From positions 1-22,374 of the forward strand of contig JAOUCV010000002.1 in NCBI GenBank assembly GCA_029859555.1: DNA of 22,374 nt, read 5' to 3'. Positions within the stretch are counted from its first letter, which is position 1. Each line of letters starts with the position of its first letter. Under the pieces are notes generated by a model, which worked only from the letters and a program-made list of their open reading frames with translations, ran no database searches and had not been told where the DNA came from. This document shows positions 6,881 to 13,949 of this stretch, in pieces. The position numbers and the translations under genes were made by a program. The stretch comes from Gammaproteobacteria bacterium (lineage in GTDB: Bacteria > Pseudomonadota > Gammaproteobacteria > UBA9214).

Positions 6881-8176
6881 CTATAAAGCAATTCGGGCAC
6901 GGAAACCCCAGACGTAAACCGTATCATCGTCCGGGTTTCGTACCGGATCGAAGACGACCTCGAGGGTCGGCCCGATTTCGATCTCGGGTGTCAGCTGTAC
7001 GCGATAATACGCATCGATCATGTTTTGTTTATCCAGAGAGCTATCTGCCGGATCTGACCAGGTGTAGCCGACACCGATGCGGTCCTTGTCCTGTCCGAAG
7101 ATTCCATCAGTGACCAGGCCAAGGTTCACCATATGTTTGACGGGAGCCGGGCCTTTGGCGCCACCGTCTGCGTAACCGTAGCGCACAAAGGGTGAGAAGC
7201 GGCCGAATCTCTGCACTGCCGAGAGGCCAATACCCCAGCCATCATCTATGCGTGCATCGTCACGTTCATCCTGGTGCCACAATGAGACATGGACATGACC
7301 GTGCGGCGGCCGGCCGGGTTCCCGTGGCACAAGGCCGGTATCGAAGCCCGCTTCGAATATCGTAAAGAGTTCGCCCTCGTAGGTATCAAAGCCGGATTTT
7401 TCGACATCCGCGTTTGCATCATGGGCACCGAGTCGCAGCATGATGTCGGGTCTGGGTCTGTACATAACGAACGCGCCCAGCCCGTTGCCGGGCAGGGGGA
7501 TGGCCGCATTGGTGACGTGATTGAAATCAACGAAATCTGTTCTGAAGTTTTTGAAGGGAAAGAAGTCGTAAGCCGTAATGGGAAAGATCTTGCCGACGCG
7601 AAATCCAAATACATTGTTGAACTTCTTTTGTATCCAGAGTTCTCCAACGACCGGGTCGTTGTCGCCATAGGGTGCGGCGCCGGAGTAGAGCGCCCCGTAT
7701 TGCGTAAACAGGGGCTGCGGCGGAATCTTTGAGCCATAGTTATCACGCCAGAAGAAGTTGAAACCCAGCATCGTTGGCGAAGCGGTCTCTCGGCCAAGAA
7801 ATATCCAGCTGCCGCTGATATCAAGATCGAAGCTGGCAGCGTCGTCTTCCGGACCAAAGGTGTCACTCGCTTTTTGATAGTAGCTTGTATAGGAAATACC
7901 GAACTTGAATCCGTGTTTCCTGTCGAGATCGTTTTTGAAGTCATACCAGGGTTGCAGCGCACTCGAGACACCAGGAAGCTGGAACAGGTACTCTTTTGGT
8001 TCTGCGTCCTCTTCGAGCCTCTCCACGATAGAGCCGGGATTGTTCATGTTCATCGGCAGTTCATCGAAGGCGTTGGCACTCTCGTCCGGTGCTGCAAAGA
8101 CAGCTGTCAACGGCATCCATGCTGCTGCCAGCAGCACCATAGCCAGTCGTGTGCTGGTATTTTTGTGACGGGTCAT
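6881..8176 (-). CDS. OprB-family carbohydrate-type outer-membrane porin
   Basis: A 431-residue protein with a signal peptide (residues 1-28, ending VFA) and a beta-barrel pattern of alternating aromatic and polar residues with many Gly/Asp turns. The C-terminal part, with a GVGYTWSDP block, an AYYRVQLTPEIEIGPTLEVVFDP block and a final barrel strand ending in RIAL, is typical of OprB-like porins, which pass sugars and other small substrates across the outer membrane. The usual length is 400-450 residues, so the gene is full length. It starts 47 bases after the sulfatase stop on the same strand, which suggests a shared transcript and a role in uptake of a sulfated or desulfated compound. No strong Shine-Dalgarno sequence precedes the ATG. 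The true substrate cannot be told from sequence. Confidence 0.8.
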   Translation of the reverse strand: MTRHKNTSTRLAMVLLAAAWMPLTAVFAAPDESANAFDELPMNMNNPGSIVERLEEDAEPKEYLFQLPGVSSALQPWYDFKNDLDRKHGFKFGISYTSYYQKASDTFGPEDDAASFDLDISGSWIFLGRETASPTMLGFNFFWRDNYGSKIPPQPLFTQYGALYSGAAPYGDNDPVVGELWIQKKFNNVFGFRVGKIFPITAYDFFPFKNFRTDFVDFNHVTNAAIPLPGNGLGAFVMYRPRPDIMLRLGAHDANADVEKSGFDTYEGELFTIFEAGFDTGLVPREPGRPPHGHVHVSLWHQDERDDARIDDGWGIGLSAVQRFGRFSPFVRYGYADGGAKGPAPVKHMVNLGLVTDGIFGQDKDRIGVGYTWSDPADSSLDKQNMIDAYYRVQLTPEIEIGPTLEVVFDPVRNPDDDTVYVWGFRARIAL

Positions 8177-8223
8177 ATGGTGTTGTGTTCAGATCTCATC
8201 ACATAGCCCTGGATGATGGCTGC

Positions 8224-9888
8224 CTACTGCCCTGTCAGGACCACGCCGACGTCGTCTGCGTAGTTATCCCAGGCCGTTTGCAGTTTCTTCAGGGTATCCG
8301 GATGTTTTTTTGCAAGGTCATGTGTCTCACCCGGATCTTCCGCAAGGTTATAGAGATGCCATGTGCCGGTCCCGTAGGGCGGTGCAACTGACACTGCCTT
8401 GAAGTCCCCCTGCCGCATCCACTTGCCGTTTTGCATTTCTCCACCGACGAATTCGTCAGCATCATAGACAAGTCTTTTTGAACCTGTCAGCACCCCTTGC
8501 AATGACTTGCCGCGCATTCTTTCTACCGGCTTGCCCTGGTATTTGTCGGGGTGGGCAACGCCGGCCAGGTCGAGGATCGTGGGCATGACGTCCCAGACAT
8601 AGCTAAAGGCATCGACCTGGCGGCCAGCCTCGATGCCCGGGCCTGCAATCAGCATCGGACTGCGGATACCACCTTCCGCAACCGTCATTTTGAACAGGTC
8701 CAGCGGGCCGGCGCTGGCCGATCCCCATCCCATACCATAGGCATAGTGGGACATCGGGTGCCCGATGTTATCGATGCTGTTATCGAACTGGGCGAACCAC
8801 TTGCTGCCACGGTTGCCGGGATAGTCCTCACTGTACCAGGGGTTCGGGCCGTTGTCGGACAGGAAGATTACGATGGTGTTGTCGTATTCACCGATATACT
8901 TGAGGAACCTCACGACCCGGCCGAAGTGGTAATCCATGTTATCTACCATGCCGGCATAGACTTCCATTCCCCTGGCCTCGATCGCCTGCTGTTCCTCGCT
9001 GAGCGAGTCCCAGGCCGTTACCCACTCGTACAGTTCCGGATGATAGCGCTGCGGCATCGGGGCCTTGTCCGGTATCAGGCCTTTTTGTCTGGCAGCTGCA
9101 CTGCGCCGTGCCTTGAGCACCTCGTATCCAGCGTCATAATTACCACGGTACTTGCCAAGCCACGGTTGCGGAACATGCATTGGATCGTGCGGTGCTGTGA
9201 AAGCCAGGTAGGCAAAAAACGGCTTGCCATCACCGCGGTTCTCGCTGATCGAGTCGATCAGAAAATCGGTGTAATTGCGGGTGGCGTGGAAGTCCCCGGG
9301 CAGTTCTTTCAGTCGTTTGTCATCCTGAACATATTCTGCAACCTCCTCATGTACTGCCATCATTCCGAACATGTCACTCCAGTAACTGGCCCCGCCAAAC
9401 AGCATGCTGAACGACTTGTCAAAGCCGCGCGCATGCGGGAAGTTTTCGGGTTCATGTCCGAGGTGCCATTTGCCGGCCATATAGGTGTGATATCCGCCGT
9501 CCCGAAGCACTTCTGCAAGGGAGACGACCCGGTCGTTCAGGTAGCCCTCGTAGCCCGGTTTCCCCTGTTGCTCAGGCGTGAGCATCTCGCCCATGTTACC
9601 GAGTCCCGCGAGGTGATTGTCGGTGCCCGACAACAGCATCGAGCGGGTAGGGGAGCAGCTGACTGATACATGGAAATCGGTAAACTTCACACCCTGTTGG
9701 GCCAGTGCATCGAGGTTGGGTGTGTCGATCTCGCTGCCGAAGCTGCCAATGTCTGTCCAGCCCATGTCGTCAGCCATGACCAGCAGTATATTGGGTTGTT
9801 TGCCTGAAACGACTGGTGTCATGCCAAGCAAGCCCAGGGCGGTGAGCGCTGCAATCAAATAGCGGAAAGCCTGGTCTGTTTTTCTCAT
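8224..9888 (-). CDS. Periplasmic sulfatase (arylsulfatase-like, Cys-type)
   Basis: A 554-residue hydrolase of the alkaline phosphatase/sulfatase superfamily with a signal peptide (residues 1 to about 29). The active-site signature CSPTR begins at Cys78, followed by Ser-Gly at 87-88. This is the Cys-type motif that is converted to formylglycine. Other conserved parts are the metal-binding Asp pair at 40-41 (MADDMGW), GKWHLG at 139-144, TAPHDP with His234 and SDNGPN with Asp345-Asn346. The length matches class I arylsulfatases, which release sulfate from esters. A good ribosome binding site (AAGGAG, seven bases before the ATG) supports the start. No formylglycine-generating or anaerobic maturation enzyme is present in the window. 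It appears to be the first gene of a cluster continuing with the porin. The substrate (aryl, sugar or other sulfate) is unknown. Confidence 0.93.
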   Translation of the reverse strand: MRKTDQAFRYLIAALTALGLLGMTPVVSGKQPNILLVMADDMGWTDIGSFGSEIDTPNLDALAQQGVKFTDFHVSVSCSPTRSMLLSGTDNHLAGLGNMGEMLTPEQQGKPGYEGYLNDRVVSLAEVLRDGGYHTYMAGKWHLGHEPENFPHARGFDKSFSMLFGGASYWSDMFGMMAVHEEVAEYVQDDKRLKELPGDFHATRNYTDFLIDSISENRGDGKPFFAYLAFTAPHDPMHVPQPWLGKYRGNYDAGYEVLKARRSAAARQKGLIPDKAPMPQRYHPELYEWVTAWDSLSEEQQAIEARGMEVYAGMVDNMDYHFGRVVRFLKYIGEYDNTIVIFLSDNGPNPWYSEDYPGNRGSKWFAQFDNSIDNIGHPMSHYAYGMGWGSASAGPLDLFKMTVAEGGIRSPMLIAGPGIEAGRQVDAFSYVWDVMPTILDLAGVAHPDKYQGKPVERMRGKSLQGVLTGSKRLVYDADEFVGGEMQNGKWMRQGDFKAVSVAPPYGTGTWHLYNLAEDPGETHDLAKKHPDTLKKLQTAWDNYADDVGVVLTGQ

Positions 9889-9908
9889 TCCCTGCTCCTT
9901 TAAATGTT

Positions 9909-9920
9909 CGATTTAAATCG
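9909..9920. promoter_or_regulatory. 12-bp perfect palindrome in the sulfatase leader
   Basis: CGATTTAAATCG lies between the candidate promoter and the ribosome binding site of the sulfatase gene. It could be an operator. It is short and AT-centred, so chance occurrence is possible. Confidence 0.3.
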
Positions 9921-9934
9921 CCTTCGATGTGGCT

Positions 9935-9961
9935 ATATTAGGCAGATGGTCGCGTAATCAA
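9935..9961 (-). promoter_or_regulatory. Candidate promoter of the sulfatase operon
   Basis: Reading the minus strand, TTGATT (9961-9956) is followed after 15 bases by TAATAT (9940-9935), about 47 bases upstream of the sulfatase start. The spacer is short for sigma-70, so the call is tentative. Confidence 0.35.
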
Positions 9962-10017
9962 TACGATAAGACCTTGATACAGATCATCTGCTGCGGATAA
10001 AAACTTGCATGTCCCGC

Positions 10018-10046
10018 TTGTCGTTTCGCTCTGCCGGGGATATTGT
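10018..10046 (+). promoter_or_regulatory. Candidate sigma-70 promoter of the DUF2058 gene
   Basis: TTGTCG (10018-10023) and TATTGT (10041-10046) are separated by 17 bases, giving four of six matches in each hexamer. Transcription would begin near 10053 and leave a leader of about 33 bases before the ATG at 10086, which also argues against the upstream in-frame ATG at 10053. Confidence 0.45.
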
Positions 10047-10085
10047 TAACATTTGCCATTCGAGACACCTTCAACGGGTAATGTC

Positions 10086-10619
10086 ATGTCATTGCAGGAT
10101 CAATTACTTAAAGCTGGCCTTGTTGATGACAAGAAGGCCAACAAGATCAAGAAGAACAAATATAAGCAGATCAAGAAAAAACACAAGAACAAGATCGAAA
10201 CCACGGATGAGGCAAAGCTGGCGGCGCAACGTGCACAGGCCGAGAAGGTCGAGCGTGATCGTCAGCTAAACCAGCAGACAAAGGAAGATGCCGAGCGCAA
10301 GGCCATCGCGGCACAGGTGCGTCAGCTGGTCGAGATGAATCGCCAGTCCAGCGAGGACGGCGACATCGACTACAGTTTTACCGATGGCTCGCTGGTCAAA
10401 CGCATCCTGGTCACCGGGGCACAGCTAAAGCAGTTGAGTAATGGTCGTCTTTGCATTATCAGGCTGGATCAGACCTATGAGTTGATACCGACGCTGGTCG
10501 CCGAAAAAATCCGCATGAGGGACGAGGGCACACATATCCTCAGTAATCAGTCTACCGAGATACCTGATGAGGATGATCCCTACGCTGACTTCAAGGTACC
10601 TGATGATTTGATGTGGTAG
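10086..10619 (+). CDS. yaiL: DUF2058 family protein, YaiL-like
   Basis: A 177-residue protein that begins MSLQDQLLKAGLV and ends DPYADFKVPDDLMW, the hallmark ends of the gammaproteobacterial DUF2058 (YaiL) family. Between them lies a long basic, coiled-coil-like stretch (residues 15-75), then QLVEMNR and an FTDGSLVKRI block that start the compact C-terminal domain (about 95-160). The family is annotated as a nucleoprotein or polynucleotide-associated protein, but its biochemical role is poorly defined. I chose 10086 rather than the upstream ATG at 10053 because family members start at this position and the total length then matches. It is a single gene here, divergent from the sulfatase operon. 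Confidence 0.92.
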   Translation: MSLQDQLLKAGLVDDKKANKIKKNKYKQIKKKHKNKIETTDEAKLAAQRAQAEKVERDRQLNQQTKEDAERKAIAAQVRQLVEMNRQSSEDGDIDYSFTDGSLVKRILVTGAQLKQLSNGRLCIIRLDQTYELIPTLVAEKIRMRDEGTHILSNQSTEIPDEDDPYADFKVPDDLMW

Positions 10620-10689
10620 CTGTATCGCTGCTGGTTGCAGCCTGATCCTTTATCCATTCCCCGCATGTCTTCTCGGCTGCCTCAAGGCG

Positions 10690-10720
10690 GCGTTGTAGCC
10701 GACAGTCACGTGTTTCCTTC
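10690..10720. other. Imperfect hairpin downstream of the DUF2058 gene
   Basis: The stretch from about 10673 to 10702 contains TCGGCT and AGCCGA as outer arms with an inner GCCT-CA-AGGC hairpin. No T-run follows, so it is at best a weak or factor-dependent terminator of the upstream gene. The rest of 10620-10740 shows no convincing gene on the plus strand. Confidence 0.2.
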
Positions 10721-10755
10721 AGCTTATCCAATACAGGTCGATATAAAGACAAGAA

Positions 10756-10908
10756 AATAGGCTATTCAAAGCTATATTGTCTATTAATACTCAATAAAAA
10801 GGCTATTAATCGGTATATGATTGATATTCTCGATGATATGACTATAATATCCTATAAATAAACTATTATTAGCAATATTAACTATTTATAGATTTTTATC
10901 AGGCTATT
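10756..10908 (+). promoter_or_regulatory. AT-rich array of CTAT(T/A) motifs in front of hipB (operator region candidate)
   Basis: Nine copies of CTATT or CTATA on the plus strand begin at 10762, 10772, 10781, 10803, 10842, 10852, 10863, 10882 and 10904. The intervals (10, 9, 22, 39, 10, 11, 19, 22) are near multiples of the DNA helical repeat. Three share the longer form AGGCTATT (10759-10766, 10800-10807, 10901-10908). Two are palindromic: AATAG-G-CTATT at 10756-10766 and CTAT-TT-ATAG at 10882-10891. The array covers the hipB promoter, and the last copy abuts the start codon. This fits HipB autorepression, as in other hipBA modules, but the E. coli-type operator TATCC-N8-GGATA is not present. 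Confidence 0.5.
10821..10848 (+). promoter_or_regulatory. Strong sigma-70 promoter for hipBA
   Basis: TTGATA (10821-10826) and a perfect TATAAT (10843-10848) are separated by 16 bases. The leader to the hipB ATG would be about 55 bases. One CTATA motif overlaps the -10 hexamer, so a repressor bound there would block RNA polymerase. Confidence 0.65.
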
Positions 10909-11241
10909 ATGAACTACAACTCGATGAGCGATAAGGCAATAGCCGGGGCAATGGGCCAGCGTATCAGGGCGTGGCGCTTGCGCAACAATCAGACGCAGCA
11001 GCAATTGGCTGACGCAACCGGACTGTCTGTGAACGTCATCAAGTCACTGGAGGCGGGCAAGGGCAAGCTTTCCAGTGTGATTGCGGTACTGCGGGAGTTT
11101 CGCCTGCTTGACGATCTGGATGCGTTTGTTCGTGAGCCGGATATCAGTCCGCTACAGTTAGCGAAGCGCCAGGGGAAAGTACGTCAACGGGCAAGCGGTA
11201 GCCGGGGGAAACGTACGCACGGGGACACTGACACATGGTAG
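10909..11241 (+). CDS. hipB: HipB-like Xre-family antitoxin and repressor
   Basis: A 110-residue protein with a Cro/C1-type helix-turn-helix (about residues 15-65: GQRIRAWRLRNNQTQQQL, then the recognition region GLSVNVIKSLEAGKG). The C-terminal tail is basic and probably flexible. Antitoxins of this type bind operators in their own promoter and neutralise the HipA kinase by forming a complex. The last bases overlap the hipA start by seven (ATGGTAG), the usual coupled antitoxin-first order. Translation is assigned to ATG 10909 with AGG at 10901-10903; a second in-frame ATG at 10924 has no better ribosome binding site. The AT-rich operator region upstream supports autoregulation. Confidence 0.85.
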   Translation: MNYNSMSDKAIAGAMGQRIRAWRLRNNQTQQQLADATGLSVNVIKSLEAGKGKLSSVIAVLREFRLLDDLDAFVREPDISPLQLAKRQGKVRQRASGSRGKRTHGDTDTW

Positions 11242-12569
11242 CCCGGGTCGAGACCGCGTTTGTCTCTCTCTGGGGTGAACCGGTTGGTGCTGTTGCCTGG
11301 CTTGCTGACCGCTCCTGTGCGGCCTTTGAATATGAACCGGATTTTTTAAAGCGCGGGCTGGATATTTCGCCGCTGCATATGGGGCTGCAAGAGGCTATTC
11401 AGGGTGACGGCATTTTTTCGTTTCCGGCGCTGGTTAATGACACCTTTCTGGGCTTGCCGGGATTGCTGGCTGATGCGTTACCGGACAAGTTTGGTAACAG
11501 CATTATAGATGCCTGGCTGGCGCGCAATGGCCGCGACAGCAGCAGCTTCAGTCCGGTTGAACGCCTGTGTTATATCGGCCGCCGTGGCATGGGTGCGCTG
11601 GAGTTTTCACCGCCTGTCAATCAACGCTTTAACAAGTCCGTGCCGATAGAGGTTGCCGCGCTGGTTGAACTTGCCCAGGACGTGATGTCGCAGCGTGTGG
11701 CGCTGGACGCCGGTTTTGGCAGCGGCGACAAGGACAATGCCGAGGCGATTATGGATATCCTGCGCGTTGGAACCTCTGCAGGTGGTGCGCGGCCCAAGGC
11801 GGTTATCGCCATGAATGATGCAGGCAAAGTGGTTTCCGGACAGGCCGGTGTACCTGCCGGTTATGACTACTGGCTGCTGAAATTCGACGGTGTCAGTGAC
11901 CTGGAACTGGGTGCGCCGCGTGGCTATGGCCGTATTGAGTATGCCTATCACCTGATGGCGCGTGCTGCCGGTATCGATATGATGGAATGCCGCCTGCTTG
12001 AGGAGCATGGCAGGGCACATTTCCTGACAAAACGGTTCGATCGTGTCGCCGGCAGAAAAGTACATATGCAAACACTGTGTGGTCTGGCGCACTATGATTT
12101 TAACCTGGCAGGTGCCTATGGCTATGAGCAGGCCTTTGCGGTCATGCGCCAGTTGCACCTGAGCAAGGCCGGGGCAATACAGCAATACCGGCGCATGATT
12201 TTCAATGTGCTGGCCCGTAACCAGGATGATCACACGAAAAACATTGCCTACCTGATGGGAGTGGACGGTGAGTGGGTTTTGTCACCGGCCTATGATCTAA
12301 CCTACTCGCATAACCCGGCCGGCAAGTGGACCAATCAGCACCAGATGAGTATCAACGGCAAGCGTGATCATTTCACCCGCGAGGATTTGATTGCGGTGGG
12401 TGAGTCAATCAGTGTTGCGCGTCCCGGCAACATTATTGATGAAGTTGCCGATGCAGTGAGCCAGTGGCCGGTGCATGCGCGCGAGAGTGGTGTTGATGAG
12501 GGCGTAATTAAAGAGATTGAGCGTAACCAGCGTATGGAATTGGCCACCGGTTCCAAAGTCTCAAGCTGA
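11235..12569 (+). CDS. hipA: HipA-family serine/threonine kinase toxin
   Basis: A 444-residue kinase of the HipA family. An N-terminal subdomain (about residues 5-125) includes the FLGLPGLLADALPDKFG segment. Then come GTSAGGARPKA (179-189), the serine-containing P-loop-like motif where HipA proteins autophosphorylate (Ser181 here), Lys216 in the WLLKFDG strand, RFDR (267-270), the catalytic loop RNQDDHTKN (328-336, catalytic Asp331) and the metal-binding PAYDL (Asp354). Known HipA phosphorylates glutamyl-tRNA synthetase and so halts growth; relatives can have other aminoacyl-tRNA synthetase targets, so the target here is open. All catalytic residues appear intact. The gene overlaps hipB by seven bases and is the last of the unit. 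A weak hairpin and T-run follow on the plus strand near 12642-12670. Confidence 0.92.
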   Translation: MVARVETAFVSLWGEPVGAVAWLADRSCAAFEYEPDFLKRGLDISPLHMGLQEAIQGDGIFSFPALVNDTFLGLPGLLADALPDKFGNSIIDAWLARNGRDSSSFSPVERLCYIGRRGMGALEFSPPVNQRFNKSVPIEVAALVELAQDVMSQRVALDAGFGSGDKDNAEAIMDILRVGTSAGGARPKAVIAMNDAGKVVSGQAGVPAGYDYWLLKFDGVSDLELGAPRGYGRIEYAYHLMARAAGIDMMECRLLEEHGRAHFLTKRFDRVAGRKVHMQTLCGLAHYDFNLAGAYGYEQAFAVMRQLHLSKAGAIQQYRRMIFNVLARNQDDHTKNIAYLMGVDGEWVLSPAYDLTYSHNPAGKWTNQHQMSINGKRDHFTREDLIAVGESISVARPGNIIDEVADAVSQWPVHARESGVDEGVIKEIERNQRMELATGSKVSS

Positions 12570-12658
12570 GTATGTGATCGCGGACAAGGTCTGTTCCCGC
12601 GGCAATGATTGCAGTGCAAGGATATCCCTGATCTCAGCCAGCTTGCATGGGCAACAAA

Positions 12659-13567
12659 TTATTTTTTTTTCGTGCAGGCCATCTGTTCGCCGTACCAGTT
12701 TAGCTGTGCCTCACCCTGATGCTCCCAAAAATCTACATTACGTCCCTGGTATTTCGCACCGCTCGCAGAAGGCTCCGGCCAGGCCAATACCTGGCCAGTG
12801 CCCTGTATCTCCGGGATGATGGTCAGCACCACGGTTGGCGGGCGCGTCTGCGTATAGAAGACAGCAGTCAGCGCGGTATCTTCACAATAGAAATAAACAG
12901 GCGCCGGTACTTGCAGCTGCCCGTAATGTATCTGTAACTCGGCAATCCGGTAGCGATAGCTTGATAGAACGCATTCATGGACGTCATCAGCCTTCCAGCA
13001 GTCATTGCGCCCCTTGATCCAGCCACGTTGCTCAGGTCGCGGATCTTCGTAGTTGTTGATTCGGTACTGTTGCAGCGCCGCGCTGAAGATGCCGTTCATC
13101 TGGCGGTCAAGTTGCGCAAGAAGCGGCTCCTTGCAGATAAGTTCCTCAACAGAACCGCTCGCCTTGCGGCAATCAAAAGCGGGCAGGGTGCTCTCATCCA
13201 ATGTTGCATTTTGATCACAATGGCTCTCTGCCAGGTAGCGTCCGCTAACCCAGCCAGTGATTCCCTGGTAGGTCACTTTGCACCAGCGAGGGTTTTCCTG
13301 AAGTCTTTGAGCCTGTTCGGGCTTCGACAGCGTGGTGAACTCATTCAGGGTCAGGCCGCCCTTGCAGCCGAGGTTGCGAATGCAGGTGCTATGCGGAGGT
13401 ATTATTCCGATAATAGTCGATACTATATCTGCGCTGTTATGAATGTTCAGGGTATTTCCGGGTGCGATATTGCTGGCTTTGTAGAAGTCCGGTCCATCGG
13501 CTTTGGCAAGTGTCGTGCCGCTGAGCAACAACAGAAATACAGTTGCGAGTAGTCGTTGGTAATGCAT
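12659..13567 (-). CDS. Secreted three-domain protein: SH3b, LprI-like and MliC-like (lysozyme inhibitor)
   Basis: A 302-residue exported protein with a signal peptide (about residues 1-23). Residues 25-116 look like a bacterial SH3 domain (TLNIHNSAD through RWCKVTYQGITGWVSGRYL). Residues 131-215 match the LprI/DUF1311 pattern: FDCRKASGSVEELIC, later RGWIKGRNDCW and a final YRYRIAELQ helix. Residues 222-299 match MliC, the inhibitor of C-type lysozyme: YFYCED, a central SASGAKY loop (267-273), FW, and a final Cys. LprI and MliC are both linked to lysozyme inhibition, so the protein probably protects peptidoglycan from host, protist or rival lysozymes. No lipobox Cys follows the signal peptide, so it should be soluble in the periplasm or secreted. 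The stop is preceded by three Lys codons (a run of A). It is convergent with hipA. Confidence 0.82.
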   Translation of the reverse strand: MHYQRLLATVFLLLLSGTTLAKADGPDFYKASNIAPGNTLNIHNSADIVSTIIGIIPPHSTCIRNLGCKGGLTLNEFTTLSKPEQAQRLQENPRWCKVTYQGITGWVSGRYLAESHCDQNATLDESTLPAFDCRKASGSVEELICKEPLLAQLDRQMNGIFSAALQQYRINNYEDPRPEQRGWIKGRNDCWKADDVHECVLSSYRYRIAELQIHYGQLQVPAPVYFYCEDTALTAVFYTQTRPPTVVLTIIPEIQGTGQVLAWPEPSASGAKYQGRNVDFWEHQGEAQLNWYGEQMACTKKK

Positions 13568-13602
13568 GAAGCCGGTTCCGTTGCGGATCAGGATTTGTAC
13601 TG

Positions 13603-13633
13603 ATTATATCCGGATTTACGCAAGGCAAGGCAA
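13603..13633 (-). promoter_or_regulatory. Candidate promoter of the lysozyme-inhibitor gene
   Basis: On the minus strand there is a perfect TATAAT (13608-13603), with TTGCCT copies 14 and 19 bases upstream. Neither spacing is ideal. The -10 lies about 36 bases before the ATG at 13567. Confidence 0.4.
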
Positions 13634-13828
13634 ACGACCCCGCTGTCAGGTGATAGATTGAACCCGGCCTGGCCTTTATGGCGGCTGTGCAAGCCCCGGT
13701 CCGCTGTCCGGTCCCCGGTCGTCGATATTGACTTCCGCTTGTTCGATTGGTCGTTGCCGTGCAGGATTGCGTCAAAATGGTGCGTATTTATGCTGATAAT
13801 CAGAGGTTTGCTGGCAGGTTACTACTGG

Positions 13829-13857
13829 TTGACTCAACCTACAGTCGAAATTAGACT
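13829..13857 (+). promoter_or_regulatory. Candidate sigma-70 promoter of the VWA-OmpA lipoprotein gene
   Basis: TTGACT (13829-13834) and TAGACT (13852-13857) are spaced by 17 bases. Transcription would start near 13864 and give a leader of about 85 bases. Confidence 0.5.
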
Positions 13858-13949
13858 TTGTACACATCATCTGCAACTGGTGTGGTTCGCGGTTCTATGA
13901 TGGAAGAACGCTTAACGAATTGTCGGGGAGCGGCAACAGGGAGAGAACA

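Larger units (their letters stand above)
13568..13949. other. Divergent intergenic region without a convincing gene
   Basis: This 382-base stretch separates the lysozyme-inhibitor gene and the VWA-OmpA lipoprotein gene. It holds candidate promoters for both. An 80-codon frame on the plus strand has no ribosome binding site or protein-like composition. Nothing else was seen. Confidence 0.5.

Noticed and set aside
7246..7971. Minus-strand frame of 241 codons overlapping the porin gene in another frame
   Set aside because: The porin frame has a signal peptide and family motifs; the other frame is Ser/Arg/Pro-rich noise.
8551..9666. Long plus-strand open frame of 371 codons antisense to the sulfatase gene
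   Set aside because: It lies wholly inside a gene with intact catalytic motifs, has no recognisable domains and reflects codon bias of the opposite strand.
12642..12670. Terminator candidate for hipA (TTGC-ATGG-GCAA and a run of nine T)
   Set aside because: The stem is only four pairs and the T-run encodes the terminal lysines of the opposite gene, so I did not list it as a terminator.
13658..13900. 80-codon plus-strand frame in the intergenic region before the VWA-OmpA gene
   Set aside because: No ribosome binding site; it runs across the candidate promoter at 13829-13857.
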